Assembly (NCBI RefSeq): GCF_017742995.1
Contig: NZ_CP072425.1
Location: 2,852,001-2,916,000, forward strand
Source of the DNA: Pseudoalteromonas viridis
GTDB lineage: Bacteria > Pseudomonadota > Gammaproteobacteria > Enterobacterales > Alteromonadaceae
Direction of reading: 5' to 3'
DNA length: 64,000 bases
Shown: piece after piece, positions 8,774 to 19,500 of the stretch
Position numbering within the stretch: the stretch's first letter is position 1
Layout: each line of letters begins with the position of its first letter
The notes under the pieces: model-generated
Databases searched by the model: none
Told to the model about the DNA's origin: nothing
Seen by the model: only the letters and a program-made list of their open reading frames with translations
Position numbers and translations under genes: made by a program

Positions 8774-9277
8774 ATGGATAACTCAAATCCCACCCATACG
8801 TTTACTATATCCAGGCAATATTTATTGCTTGCAGTATTGGTTGTATCTATTTTGGCATGTATATTTATCATTAGCTGGGCACGCACACCTGAATATAGGC
8901 CATTGGTGCAGGATATGCGTGTGGTTGATGCCGTTAAAATAGTCGACATCCTTGAAATGAATGATATTACCTACAGGGCAGAACTGTCTGAGCATATTTT
9001 ATATGTTCTTAAGCGAGATGCCGATAAGGCGCGCCTGGCTCTGGCCAGAGCTGGATTCGTGTTCGAATACCCTGAAGAAGCTCTATTCACTGGGTTACCA
9101 GAAGCATGCACATTACTGGAAGATCAGGTCGGCGAGAAAAAAGTTAAACCCTTGTGGGAGCAACCCTGGTTTATGCAGTCTCTGAGGTTGCTTACGGGCG
9201 CACTTGTAATGATAGTCTTTATACTGGCTGTTATACGACCAGCGTTGTCTGCACTGATTTACCCACAGAAGAAGTAA
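8774..9277 (+). CDS. Miniature FliF/YscJ-like membrane protein
   Basis: This 167-residue protein resembles the two ends of the flagellar MS-ring protein FliF with the middle removed. Residues ~16-34 form a membrane segment. They are followed by WARTPEYRPL and a ~65-residue alpha/beta unit (IVDILEMNDITYRAE...ILYVLKRDADKARLALARAGF) that matches the first ring-building motif of FliF/YscJ. A second membrane segment (~136-156) ends in IRPALSAL, as at the FliF C-terminus. FliF is normally ~550 residues, and the other ring-building domains and the FliG-binding tail are missing. No flagellar or type III secretion genes are nearby. The reading frame is clean, which argues against a decayed fragment. 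A role in forming a small ring or disturbing MS-ring assembly is speculation. Confidence 0.6.
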   Translation: MDNSNPTHTFTISRQYLLLAVLVVSILACIFIISWARTPEYRPLVQDMRVVDAVKIVDILEMNDITYRAELSEHILYVLKRDADKARLALARAGFVFEYPEEALFTGLPEACTLLEDQVGEKKVKPLWEQPWFMQSLRLLTGALVMIVFILAVIRPALSALIYPQKK

Positions 9278-9483
9278 TCTTGTAGACTGAAAAAGTGCTG
9301 TTCAAAACTGTGGACAAAAAAACATAAACTTTAGGTTTTGAAACTCACTTGTTGCTGTTATTTTTTGGCTTGAGTAAACAGGTGTTTGGGTAAAGTCTGC
9401 GTTGTTTCCTAAATCTTTGAACTAACCCTGTCTTGTATGATCAGAGCTCAAAAGCAGACACCGAGACTGAACTGTCAAAGAAA

Positions 9484-10235
9484 AGCGCATCACTAACTAA
9501 CGTGATTACAATAAAGCCCTTTTGGCCAGAGGCAACATCCAGCTGTGGTTTTTCGAGGATGCAATTGCGCAGAGGTACGACACTCAACATCACGGCGGTA
9601 AAGGGCGAGCTAATCATTTCTCTGAGCTGTCAGTTCGTTACAGACCAAATTTTTGTTCATCCGCAGGCATTGATATCGTGGTTGGTAGCACTGGTTTGAA
9701 GGTATTTGAAATGGTGAGTGGTATGCAAGAAAACATGGTGCGAACCAACGCTGGACCTGACGAAAGTTACACCTGGCCATTGATGCAAATACGCACCCAA
9801 TTGTGAGCGCTGAGCTGTCTACAATCTCCGCAGCTGATTCAGAAGTTCTGAGTGATTTACTCAGACCATTGCGCAGGAAGATCAGCCCGGCAAAAGCGGG
9901 TGGTGCTACTGATCCCTGAGGCTGTTATGCCGAAGTAGCAGCCAAAAAGGCCGGCGCAGTGATCCCGCTAAGGTGTAATGCGCAGTTGTGGGAAGATGGA
10001 CATGCTTGCAACAGCGCGGTTATTTTAACAAAGCATATAAGCAGCAGTGAATGGAAAAAGTGTGTGAACTACCACCAACGTTCACTGGCGGAACAGTAAT
10101 GTAGCGGTATAAACAGCTTACGGGTGACAAGCTGGTCAGTTGTGGATTCAATCAGCAGCACACTGAAGCGATGGCAAAGTGAAAGTGCTCAATAGAATGG
10201 CTGGGCTAGATATGCCTGAATATCAGAGAAACAGC
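9484..10235 (+). pseudogene. Decayed IS903-type (IS5 family) transposase
   Basis: Fragments of an IS903-like transposase can be followed left to right through several frames. TN-stop-RDYNKALLARGNIQLWF (9492-9560) matches the N-terminus, with a TAA where Trp is usual. STGLKVFEMVSG (~9688-9723) is a form of the conserved ATGLKVYGEGEW. SAELSTISAADSEVLSDLL follows it. Later pieces resemble VIPPREGAAFWE...RN.AV and YHKRSL. LNRMAGLDMPEYQRN (~10191-10232) matches the C-terminal NKLTGLGMPE. The segment between the first two pieces is much shorter than in intact copies, and several stops and frameshifts are present. The element is dead. It marks past insertion activity at the left side of the restriction island. 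Terminal inverted repeats were not identified. Confidence 0.7.
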
Positions 10236-10387
10236 TGAAATCTCGGTGTTGCCTAAGCTAACTGGATTTGAACAACAAGACCTAAAACTACATCAAGGGT
10301 AATATTTTAAACGCTATCTACTTGTTTTCTAAGTGACAAATTTTGGTCTTTTTGTTATTTTATTTGTAATAAATTTAAGTCGAGTAA

Positions 10388-10417
10388 TTTTCATAGTTAT
10401 GCGCAAAGCTATGAAAA
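10388..10417 (+). promoter_or_regulatory. Inverted repeat upstream of hsdR
   Basis: TTTTCATAG and CTATGAAAA form a perfect 9-bp dyad with a 12-nt centre, about 95 nt before the hsdR start, in AT-rich DNA. It could be an operator or a leader hairpin. No controller gene is adjacent. Confidence 0.35.
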
Positions 10418-10512
10418 ACAAACAGTTCGTAAGAGAAGAAACCATCAGTCTCTTATTGGTAATACGCCACACACTTTTACTGACGAATCAATGGATTTGA
10501 AAAGGTATTCAT

Positions 10513-12966
10513 ATGAGACCAATTAATAAAAAAGCACTAAGCGAAGCAGACATTATATCGAAGTTTATCATGCCTGCTATTAAAAAAGCTGGTTGGGATG
10601 ACAGGACCCAAATTCGTCAAGAAGTAAAACTTCGAGATGGTAAAGTCATAGTACGCGGTATGGCTGCCGCACGTAAAACGGTTAAAAGTGCCGATATTGT
10701 TCTCTATCACAAACCATCTATTCCGCTCGCTGTAATCGAAGCCAAAGCAAATAAGCACGAAATTGGCAAAGGGATGCAGCAAGGCTTAGATTATGCAAAG
10801 TTACTAGATGTACCATTTGTCTTTGCCAGTAATGGTGATGGTTTCATATTTCACGATAAAACCAACCTGTCACAATTAGAAACCGAAATAACATTAGATG
10901 ACTTCCCGACACCCGCACAACTTTGGGATAAGTACTGCACGTACAAAGGTTACCAACCAGCTCAATTGCCCATAATTACACAAGATTATTATGATGATGG
11001 CTCTGGTAAATCTCCGCGCTACTATCAGCTACAAGCGATAAACAAAACGGTGGAAGCTGTGTCATCAGGTAAAGACCGCATTTTATTAGTTATGGCAACG
11101 GGGACCGGAAAAACCTACACTGCTTTTCAAATCATTTGGCGCTTATGGAAAGCAAAAGCCAAAAAGCGAATTTTGTTTTTAGCCGACAGAAATGTATTGG
11201 TCGACCAAACCCGCATCAATGATTTCCAGCCTTTTGGCCAAGCAATGACTAAAATCACAGGCAGAAAAGTAGACCCTGCATACGAAGTTCATTTAGCACT
11301 ATACCAAGCGCTAACAGGCCCAGAAGAAAGCCAAAAAGCATACAAGCAAGTTGACCCAGATTTCTTTGACCTCATCATCATCGATGAGTGCCACAGAGGG
11401 AGTGCATCAGAAGATAGCGCTTGGCGAGAAATACTCGAATACTTCAGCTCTGCAACTCAAGTTGGATTAACAGCAACACCAAAAGAGACCGATGAAGTCT
11501 CTAACATCGATTACTTTGGCGAGCCTGTTTATCAATATTCATTAAAACAAGGTATTGAAGATGGTTTTTTAGCACCATATAAAGTTGTTCGTGTTGATAT
11601 AGATGTCGATCTACAAGGTTGGCGACCAACTAAGGGAATGGTCGATAAAAACGGCCACGTAATTGAAGACCGTATCTATAACCAAAAAGATTTTGACCGC
11701 ACAATGGTAATAGATGAGCGCACGCAGTTAGTGGCAGAAACCATCACCAATTACCTTAAGCGAACTGATCCTATGTCTAAAACCATCGTGTTTTGTAACG
11801 ACATAGATCACGCTGAGCGGATGCGCCGAGCACTTGTTAATTGTAATCCAGAGCAAGTGGCTAAAAATGATAAATATGTGATGAAAATCACAGGCGATGA
11901 CGCAATTGGTAAAGCACAGCTAAACAACTTCATTAACCCTAAAAAGCCTTACCCTGTTATTGCCACTACCTCTGAATTGATGACAACAGGTGTTGATGCC
12001 AAAACTTGTAAGCTCGTTGTACTTGATCAAAACATTCAGTCTATGACCAAGTTCAAACAGATAATCGGACGCGGCACTCGCATATATGACCGATTTGGCA
12101 AGCTCTGGTTTACCATCTTAGATTTTAAGAAAGCTACTGAACTATTTGCCGACGCACGATTCGACGGTATTCCAGAAAAAGTAATAACAACAAAAGCTGA
12201 TGATATTAACGATCCCGAATCAGACTTTGATGATGTGATTGAAGATACAGAACCAACCATTGGTGATGAACTTGACGGAATTGGAGAATCAGATGCCGAT
12301 TATGATTCATCTTCAGATGACGTTGAAACCGATTATCCATCAGGTGAAATCGACGGTGATGATTGGGGCGAAGAAGAACAAAAGGTCAATAAATACTACG
12401 TCAATGGCGTTTCGGTTAAAAAACTGGGTGAACGTGTTCAATATTACGATGAAGACGGCAAGCTCGTTACCGAATCTTTTAAAGATTACACACGTAAAAC
12501 CCTCACTAAAACTTTTCGTTCTCTTGATGAGTTTGTAAAACGCTGGGGTGAAGCCGAGCGTAAACAAGCTATCATCGACGAACTTGCCGCTGAAGGCATT
12601 ATTTGGGAAGTTTTAGAGCAAGAAGTGGGGAAAGAATTAGACCCATTTGATATGATCTGCCACGTCGTTTTTGACCAACCGCCTCTAACGCGTAAAGAAC
12701 GCGCAAACAATGTTAAAAAGCGTAATTACTTCACTAAATATGGCGACTTAGCCCAAACCGTGCTTAACGAACTGTTAAATAAATACAGTGATGAAGGCGT
12801 AGCCGCAATTGAAAGTAAAGATGCCCTTAAAACAGGAAAAGTGGTTGAGCTTGGTCGCCCGTTAGAACTAGCCAAAAAAGGCTTCGGCGGAGCAAAGCAA
12901 TATGAAGCGGCAATTACCGAATTAGAAAAAGCAATTTACGAAGCTAAACCTGAAAAACAAGCTTAA
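10513..12966 (+). CDS. hsdR: Type I restriction enzyme R subunit
   Basis: This 817-residue protein is the motor and nuclease of a type I restriction system: it cuts unmodified DNA after ATP-driven translocation. A PD-(D/E)xK nuclease is at the N-terminus (Asp61 ... Glu76-Ala-Lys78). It is followed by a superfamily 2 helicase with Walker A GTGKT (197-201), DECH box (291-294), LTATPKE, and a C-terminal helicase half with QIIGRGTR. A very acidic stretch (~575-625) precedes a C-terminal domain like that of EcoEI-type R subunits; the length is also that of this shorter branch rather than EcoKI (~1150). Translation starts after AAAAGG. hsdM follows after 94 nt. All motifs are intact, so it should be functional. 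Codon use looks more AT-rich than the flanking core genes. Confidence 0.93.
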   Translation: MRPINKKALSEADIISKFIMPAIKKAGWDDRTQIRQEVKLRDGKVIVRGMAAARKTVKSADIVLYHKPSIPLAVIEAKANKHEIGKGMQQGLDYAKLLDVPFVFASNGDGFIFHDKTNLSQLETEITLDDFPTPAQLWDKYCTYKGYQPAQLPIITQDYYDDGSGKSPRYYQLQAINKTVEAVSSGKDRILLVMATGTGKTYTAFQIIWRLWKAKAKKRILFLADRNVLVDQTRINDFQPFGQAMTKITGRKVDPAYEVHLALYQALTGPEESQKAYKQVDPDFFDLIIIDECHRGSASEDSAWREILEYFSSATQVGLTATPKETDEVSNIDYFGEPVYQYSLKQGIEDGFLAPYKVVRVDIDVDLQGWRPTKGMVDKNGHVIEDRIYNQKDFDRTMVIDERTQLVAETITNYLKRTDPMSKTIVFCNDIDHAERMRRALVNCNPEQVAKNDKYVMKITGDDAIGKAQLNNFINPKKPYPVIATTSELMTTGVDAKTCKLVVLDQNIQSMTKFKQIIGRGTRIYDRFGKLWFTILDFKKATELFADARFDGIPEKVITTKADDINDPESDFDDVIEDTEPTIGDELDGIGESDADYDSSSDDVETDYPSGEIDGDDWGEEEQKVNKYYVNGVSVKKLGERVQYYDEDGKLVTESFKDYTRKTLTKTFRSLDEFVKRWGEAERKQAIIDELAAEGIIWEVLEQEVGKELDPFDMICHVVFDQPPLTRKERANNVKKRNYFTKYGDLAQTVLNELLNKYSDEGVAAIESKDALKTGKVVELGRPLELAKKGFGGAKQYEAAITELEKAIYEAKPEKQA

Positions 12967-13060
12967 CGCTAAACCAATAAAGTGTTAGCCGTACTAATTC
13001 TTAAAAGAGAATTAAGTTATTTAGCTGCATAAACAGAACAGAATTAGAGAACACAATTTA

Positions 13061-14761
13061 ATGTCAATTAGTACAGTTATAAAATCGATTCAAGACATCA
13101 TGCGCAAAGATGCAGGCGTTGATGGTGATGCACAGCGTTTAGGCCAGTTATCTTGGTTACTCTTCTTAAAGATCTTCGACGCGCAAGAAGAAGAGCTTGA
13201 ATTTGAATTAGACGACTATCGCGAGCCAATTCCAGAGCAATACTTATGGCGTAATTGGGCGGCTGACTCCGAAGGGATCACGGGTGACGAATTACTAGAA
13301 TTTATTAATGACGATTTATTCCCAACATTAAAAAGTTACACAGCACCAATCGACAAAAACCCTCGTGGATTCGTTGTTAGAGAAGCATTCTCGGACGCAT
13401 TTAACTACATGAAAAACGGTACGTTACTTCGTCAAGTCATCAACAAACTCAACGAAATTGACTTCACCGATTCAAAAGAGCGCCATTTATTCGGTGATAT
13501 CTACGAGCAAATATTACGAGACCTACAAAGCGCGGGTAACTCTGGTGAATTCTATACCCCTCGTGCGGTAACACGCTTTATGGTAAACCGCATCGATCCT
13601 AAGTTGGGCGAGCAAGTGTTCGACCCAGCTTGTGGTACGGGTGGTTTCCTTGCTTGCTCGGTAGATCACGTAAAAAATAACTATGTGAAAACAGGTGCCG
13701 ATCATAAAACGCTGCAAAGCCAAATTCACGGAGTTGAAAAGAAACAGCTACCGCATTTATTAGCCACAACCAATATGATGCTGCACGGTATTGAAGTGCC
13801 TGTGCAAATTAAGCATGGCAACACCTTAAACAAACCACTCTCAAGCTGGGACAGTGATTTTGATGTTATTGTGACCAACCCGCCATTCGGTGGTACGGAA
13901 GAAGACGGTATTGAACAAAACTTCCCTGCCGAAATGCAAACCCGTGAAACGGCAGACTTATTTTTACAGCTCATTGTGGAAGTATTAAAAGATGGTGGCC
14001 GAGCAGCGGTAGTATTACCAGACGGAACATTATTTGGTGAGGGTGTTAAAACCAAAATCAAAAAGTTGTTAACTGAAGAATGTAATCTTCACACTATTTT
14101 AAGGTTACCTAATGGGGTATTTAACCCTTATACAGGTATTAAAACTAACATCCTATTTTTCACCAAAGGACAGCCAACAAAAGATATCTGGTTCTATGAA
14201 CACCCATATCCAGAAGGCGTTAAAAACTACTCTAAAACTAAACCAATGAAGTTCGAAGAGTTTGAAACTGAAATTCAGTGGTGGGGTGAAGAAAGCGATG
14301 GTTTTGCCAGCCGCGTTGAAAACGAACAAGCCTGGAAAGTAGATTTTGTTGCTAAACGCAAAGCAGCGGAAGCAGATGCCAAACCTCATTGGGACAAAGC
14401 AGAAAGTACCAAGGCAGAAGCAGAAAAGGTGAAAGCCGAAATCGACGCGCTTAAATCACCTGATTCAGCAATAGATGCCAAAGCAAAGAAACTACTTAAA
14501 GACAAAGTAGAGTCACTAAAGGCTCAACGAGAAGAGCTTTTAAAACGTGCCAATGCCGAGCAATCACAAGGTGATGCTATTTTTAATGCCATTTTTAATT
14601 TTGACATTAAAAACCCGCATGTTGGTGAGCAAGTAAGTCACGATCCAGGTGAACTGCTTGAGCAATATCAAACTCAGCAAAAAGATATTCAGCAGCTACG
14701 TGACCAATTAAAAGGCATTCTTGCAAATGCACTTTCATCAAATGATGAGGGTAAAGCTTAA
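13061..14761 (+). CDS. hsdM: Type I DNA methyltransferase M subunit
   Basis: This 566-residue adenine-N6 methyltransferase uses S-adenosylmethionine to mark the recognition site chosen by HsdS. The N-terminal helical HsdM domain (~1-130) is followed by the catalytic domain with motif I FDPACGTGG (187-195) and motif IV NPPF (273-276). The C-terminal ~130 residues are a Lys/Glu/Ala-rich coiled coil that would pack against HsdS. Its stop codon overlaps the hsdS start by one base (TAATG), which indicates translational coupling. Together with HsdS it can act as a stand-alone modification enzyme. The gene is complete and fits the family size. Confidence 0.95.
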   Translation: MSISTVIKSIQDIMRKDAGVDGDAQRLGQLSWLLFLKIFDAQEEELEFELDDYREPIPEQYLWRNWAADSEGITGDELLEFINDDLFPTLKSYTAPIDKNPRGFVVREAFSDAFNYMKNGTLLRQVINKLNEIDFTDSKERHLFGDIYEQILRDLQSAGNSGEFYTPRAVTRFMVNRIDPKLGEQVFDPACGTGGFLACSVDHVKNNYVKTGADHKTLQSQIHGVEKKQLPHLLATTNMMLHGIEVPVQIKHGNTLNKPLSSWDSDFDVIVTNPPFGGTEEDGIEQNFPAEMQTRETADLFLQLIVEVLKDGGRAAVVLPDGTLFGEGVKTKIKKLLTEECNLHTILRLPNGVFNPYTGIKTNILFFTKGQPTKDIWFYEHPYPEGVKNYSKTKPMKFEEFETEIQWWGEESDGFASRVENEQAWKVDFVAKRKAAEADAKPHWDKAESTKAEAEKVKAEIDALKSPDSAIDAKAKKLLKDKVESLKAQREELLKRANAEQSQGDAIFNAIFNFDIKNPHVGEQVSHDPGELLEQYQTQQKDIQQLRDQLKGILANALSSNDEGKA

Positions 14762-16530
14762 TGTCTGTAGAAAGCGTTATTACCGAAAATCTCGACATTT
14801 GGACATCGACAATTAAAACTAAATCAGCCTCAGGCAGAGGCAGCTCAAACAAACTTGAGCTTTATGGGATTAAAAAGCTTAGAGAGTTAATTTTAGAGCT
14901 TGCTGTTCGAGGTAAATTAGTTCCTCAAGATCTTAATGACGAACCAGCTAGTAAACTCCTAGAAAAGATCTCGATAGAGAGAGCCAAACTAGTTAAGACT
15001 AAAGCAATTAAAAAACAAAAGCAGCTTCCTGAAGTAAACGAAGATGAATTGAGTTTTAGTATTCCTTCTAATTGGAGTTGGACTCGCTTGGGTAATATCA
15101 CAGAAATTGGCCCTAGGAACGATGTTGATGATGAGCAAAAAGTTGCTTTCATACCTATGCCTTTAATTTCAACTAGCTTTGATGGAAAGCATGATCAAGA
15201 GACGCGCATTTGGTCTGAAGTAAAAAAAGGCTACACACATTTTGCCGATGGGGATATTGCAATTGCTAAGATAACTCCTTGCTTCGAGAACAGCAAAGCA
15301 GCTTATTTTAGCAACCTTCAAGGTGGAGTTGGTAGCGGAACTACAGAGCTGCATGTGGCTCGCCCAATCCCTGATACGTTAGACCCTCTTTTTATTTTAT
15401 TGTATCTCAAAGCTCCGATGTTTCTTGAACTTGGGAAAACTAAAATGACTGGTTCAGCGGGTCAGAAACGTGTGCCCAAAGATTTTTTCGCAGGAAATCC
15501 GTTGCCATTTCCGCCACTAAACGAACAAAAACGTATCGTTGCTAAAGTAAATGAGTTAATGAAGCTAATTGACCAACTTGAATCAAAAACAGAAACAAGT
15601 ATTGAAGCGCATAAAACACTGGTTGAAACGTTATTGGCGACGCTTACCAACGCCAAAGACGCTGATGAGTTAAACGAAAGCTGGCAACGCATTAGCGAAC
15701 ACTTCGACACTTTATTCACTACCGAAGACAGCATTGACCAACTAAAGCAAACCATCCTGCAACTCGCGGTGATGGGCAAACTAGTAAAGCAAGACCCCAA
15801 CGACGAACCAGCTTCAGCACTTTTAGAGCGAATAGCAGAAGAAAAAGAACAGTTAATCAAAGATAAGAAAATCAAAAAGCAAAAAGCATTAGCTCCGATT
15901 GTCGAGTCTGAACTTCCTTATGAACTTCCAATTGGTTGGACTTGGTGTCGAATTGGAGACGTGCTCGAAACAATTAGTGATTATCACGCCAACGGTGGAT
16001 ACAAAATACTGAAAGAGAATGTCGAGCTTTTGGAGCAAAAAGATTTTGCAATAATGCTAAGAACAACCAATTTTAGTAAGAAAAACTATTCAGAGTACAA
16101 ATATATCACAGAAAAGGCTTATAACTTCCTTGAGAAGTCGAAGCTTTATCCCAACGACATAATTATGAACAAAATTGGAGATCCTGGTTCTACGTTCTAT
16201 GTTGACGATAGAGGACAACCAATGTCTTTAGCTATGAACCTTTTTCTCCTTCGGGTTTCACTAGCAAATAGTAAGTACATATTTAAATATTTAAACGCTA
16301 ATTACGATTATGTGAAAAGTTTTGCGAATGGTACATCGACGCAAACTATCACTAAAGATGCTGTGAACAACTTGCTTTGCCCTTTGCCTCCGTTAGTTGA
16401 ACAAGAAAGGATAGTCTCGAAAATAGATGAATTGTTTGCAATTTGTAATTCTCTCTATGCACAAATAACTAAAGCTAAATCACTCCAAAATAGATTAGCA
16501 GAAACAATATCATCTTCATTAGTTAGCTAG
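14761..16530 (+). CDS. hsdS: Type I specificity subunit S
   Basis: This 589-residue protein chooses the DNA target of the type I complex. It has two target recognition domains (~95-245 and ~390-560). Each is introduced by a near-identical conserved segment: ELAVRGKLVPQDLNDEPAS (~45-63) and QLAVMGKLVKQDPNDEPAS (~335-355), both followed by a Lys-rich helix. These repeated segments form the spacer helices that bind HsdM and set the distance between the two half-sites. The two recognition domains differ from each other, as expected for a bipartite asymmetric target; the target sequence cannot be read from the protein. It overlaps hsdM by one base and is followed 23 nt later by the RT-nitrilase gene. 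Confidence 0.93.
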   Translation: MSVESVITENLDIWTSTIKTKSASGRGSSNKLELYGIKKLRELILELAVRGKLVPQDLNDEPASKLLEKISIERAKLVKTKAIKKQKQLPEVNEDELSFSIPSNWSWTRLGNITEIGPRNDVDDEQKVAFIPMPLISTSFDGKHDQETRIWSEVKKGYTHFADGDIAIAKITPCFENSKAAYFSNLQGGVGSGTTELHVARPIPDTLDPLFILLYLKAPMFLELGKTKMTGSAGQKRVPKDFFAGNPLPFPPLNEQKRIVAKVNELMKLIDQLESKTETSIEAHKTLVETLLATLTNAKDADELNESWQRISEHFDTLFTTEDSIDQLKQTILQLAVMGKLVKQDPNDEPASALLERIAEEKEQLIKDKKIKKQKALAPIVESELPYELPIGWTWCRIGDVLETISDYHANGGYKILKENVELLEQKDFAIMLRTTNFSKKNYSEYKYITEKAYNFLEKSKLYPNDIIMNKIGDPGSTFYVDDRGQPMSLAMNLFLLRVSLANSKYIFKYLNANYDYVKSFANGTSTQTITKDAVNNLLCPLPPLVEQERIVSKIDELFAICNSLYAQITKAKSLQNRLAETISSSLVS

Positions 16531-16553
16531 CTAAATAAAAACAAGGACGTTAA

Positions 16554-19500
16554 ATGAAACTCATTAACGAAAAATACCGCGCATTAAAACCTTCTTTAGA
16601 TTATTTAACTGATGAAGTTGTCATTGCCCAAGCATGGAAAAAAACGCATGGCTATATACGCTCTTTTAACTGGTATGCGGATACCTTAGCACTTGATATT
16701 TCAGCTCTAACAATCGAGGAAAATGCAAAGATATGGGCAAAAGCCCTATCAGATGGCAAACCTTTAAATGACTTGGAATTAGTGCCAGCGGCTAAAAGTG
16801 AAGATTGGGCGATATCAGAAAATGGCTGGCAATTTAAAGGTGACCGAAAGGACGCTGAAGGTAAAACAAAATTACCTATTAGACCTTTAGCCCACTTAAC
16901 TATAAGAGATCAAACTTGGGCTACAGCTGCGATGATGTGTTTGGCGGATGCCGTTGAAACAGCCCAGGGTAAGTGTGAATACCTACCATTTGAAAAAGCC
17001 AGAAATAAGAAAGTTTATAGTTATGGCAATCGGTTACTATGTGATTGGAACAAAGAGGATAAAGCTTGGTTTCGGTGGGGCAACAGCGAAACTTATCGTA
17101 AATTCTTTACTGACTATCAAAACTTTTTAAATCGCCCACTAGAAATAGGCCGTGAAGTAGCCAATGTTAGTTCAGGTAATGAAGACGTATATGTTGTGAA
17201 TTTAGACTTGTCTAAGTTCTACAATACAATTGACATCGATATATTAATTGAGCGTTTACAAGAGTTAGCCGTTGAATTTGGTCATGAGTTGCAGGATGAC
17301 TTTTGGAATAAATTAAGAGGTGTATTTGCTTGGAAGTGGCGCCCTGAAGATATAGCTTCCGCTAAAAAACTCAATTTAGATGACGCAGCTATCAAATTGG
17401 GGTTACCTCAAGGGTTAGTGTCAGCTGGCTTTTTCGCTAATGCTTACCTGAACCTCTTTGATAAAGAAGTTGGCTCTTTTATTAGCAAGCAAGTTGATAA
17501 AGTAACGGGCGTTACTTTGCATGACTACTGTCGATATGTTGATGATCTAAGGCTTGTAGTGTCTGCTGACAATCAGTCAATCTCAGCAATTTCAAAAGCC
17601 GTGAACCAGTTTATTGAAAAAAAACTGGTATCACACGGTGGAAAGAAGCTAAAAATAAATGACAAAAAGACCAAAGTAAACTTGTTATCTGACCTTGATA
17701 ATAAAGGTAGCATGGCAAATAGAATTAAGCTTTTACAGAGCGAGTTAAGTGGCCCTACTGATAGAGACTCTATTGATTCTATTACTGGCGTTTTAGAAAA
17801 CCTATTAACTATTGAGAATGAATCTCTAAGCTTTTTAGAGGACAGTACGCCTGATGCTAGCTTGTTGTCGATTGCAAATTTCGATCATGATATTAGACCC
17901 GATACTTTAAAACGGTTCGCTGCGAACAGACTTGAATCAATTGTTCGTAGCAAGCGAAAAATGAGTTTTGATGGTGACGAATCGAAAGTTACTTTGGCAG
18001 AGGCAGAGAATGAATTACTGGCTAAAAAGCTAATTGTTGCATGGATGAAAGATCCTTCTTTGGGGTTGGTTTTAAGAAAAGCTATTGAAGTTTACCCTGA
18101 TGCTGATTTGTTTGAGCCTGTATTGGAATCGATTTATCAACGTAGTAGTTTTAGCAACGCTAAAAAAGGCAAAGACTCTACAACCGCTGCGATGATGGAT
18201 TATTTATTAGCAGACTTGTGCAGGTGTGCAAGTGACTTCAACGGCTATTTTCAAGTTATAAAATATCCCGCTAAACTAGAGCCGAACTCTGTAATTGAGC
18301 TAATAGTCAGATATGCTCAAAAGATTATTCCTAGCGCAGCTAAGTCAATGTTTGTTAAGCGCCAAGCGTTAATGCTACTGGCTGTAGTTAATAAGCCTGT
18401 ACTTATTGAGCTAGGTGCTGATTCTATCCAGCAGTCTTTACACAAGATCCTAGCTAATAACCCCGAAGAGTTCAGCTCTCAGAGAGCCGCATTATTTGAA
18501 GTCGCCGGCCAAATCACAGGACATTTTGATAATTACGCGTCGTTATTTATTGAAAACATCTCACCATTAGGAGATAAGAAACTTGCTGCTTTAGCTGTAT
18601 TTGCTAAACGCGGAGGCCCATTTTGGTTAGCGTTATGGAAGCAGCTTAAAAAACAAAAGCTAACTACGTTGATTAGCCAGTTAAAGTGGGCTGAACCTGC
18701 TGCAAACTCACTACCAAAACCAAGAAAACAATTACTTTCTAAAGTCATCACTTCTGAATTAAATGGCTTTAGATTTGAACACGGCGCACTGAAATTGGCA
18801 TTAGGATTGTTAGATCTTGCAGTTGAAAAACCAAATATTGTTGGTATGCCGCCAAGTTCTATTAATGTGGCTTTTGAGGGCAACGATACTTGGGAGAAAA
18901 TTTGGAAGTACTATATAAAGTCTATTATATGCACGACGAGTGCTAATGTTGTATCGAGAGACCCTCGTTTTCTAATACCAACTTGGATTGATGCAACTAG
19001 TAGCTCAGAGAAGGCTATACTGTATTGGATCGGCAGCATATTGCGGGCGTCAGTGTTAGGTGGTGCTGATTATACAGGCACCCAATGGAAGGCTAGCAAG
19101 GTTGTAACTTACAAAGGGTTAAGAAGTAGCTGGTATAAGAGGCGTATGGGTATGATCCATGCACCAGAAGCATTGATCGGTGAATATGCCACTGTCAGTG
19201 ACTGGTTTTCAGATTTATTAATGCGTTGTCTTCAGTGGCCTGGTTTCGAATCATCATTTGTAAAAAGCTCAGATGTTCAGTTGATACAAGATTTAGAGTC
19301 TTTCAGGAGTTGCATAGAATCACGCTTGGATAAATTGAACGAATTAATGTGTAGAACAAGCGAATTGCCAGCACTGCCTACAGAGGTTCATCGTCCTAAT
19401 CAATGCAGCAAAGGCTTTAGAATTGTTACAGTTCAACAAATCCTTCCTAAGACTACTGACTTTAACCCCTCCGATATTGAGTTGAACCAGCCCAAGATCC

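Noticed and set aside
10261..10270. The 10-base match ggatttgaac to the ssrA 3' end, as a possible attachment-site copy.
   Set aside because: It is too short and does not extend in either direction; likely chance.
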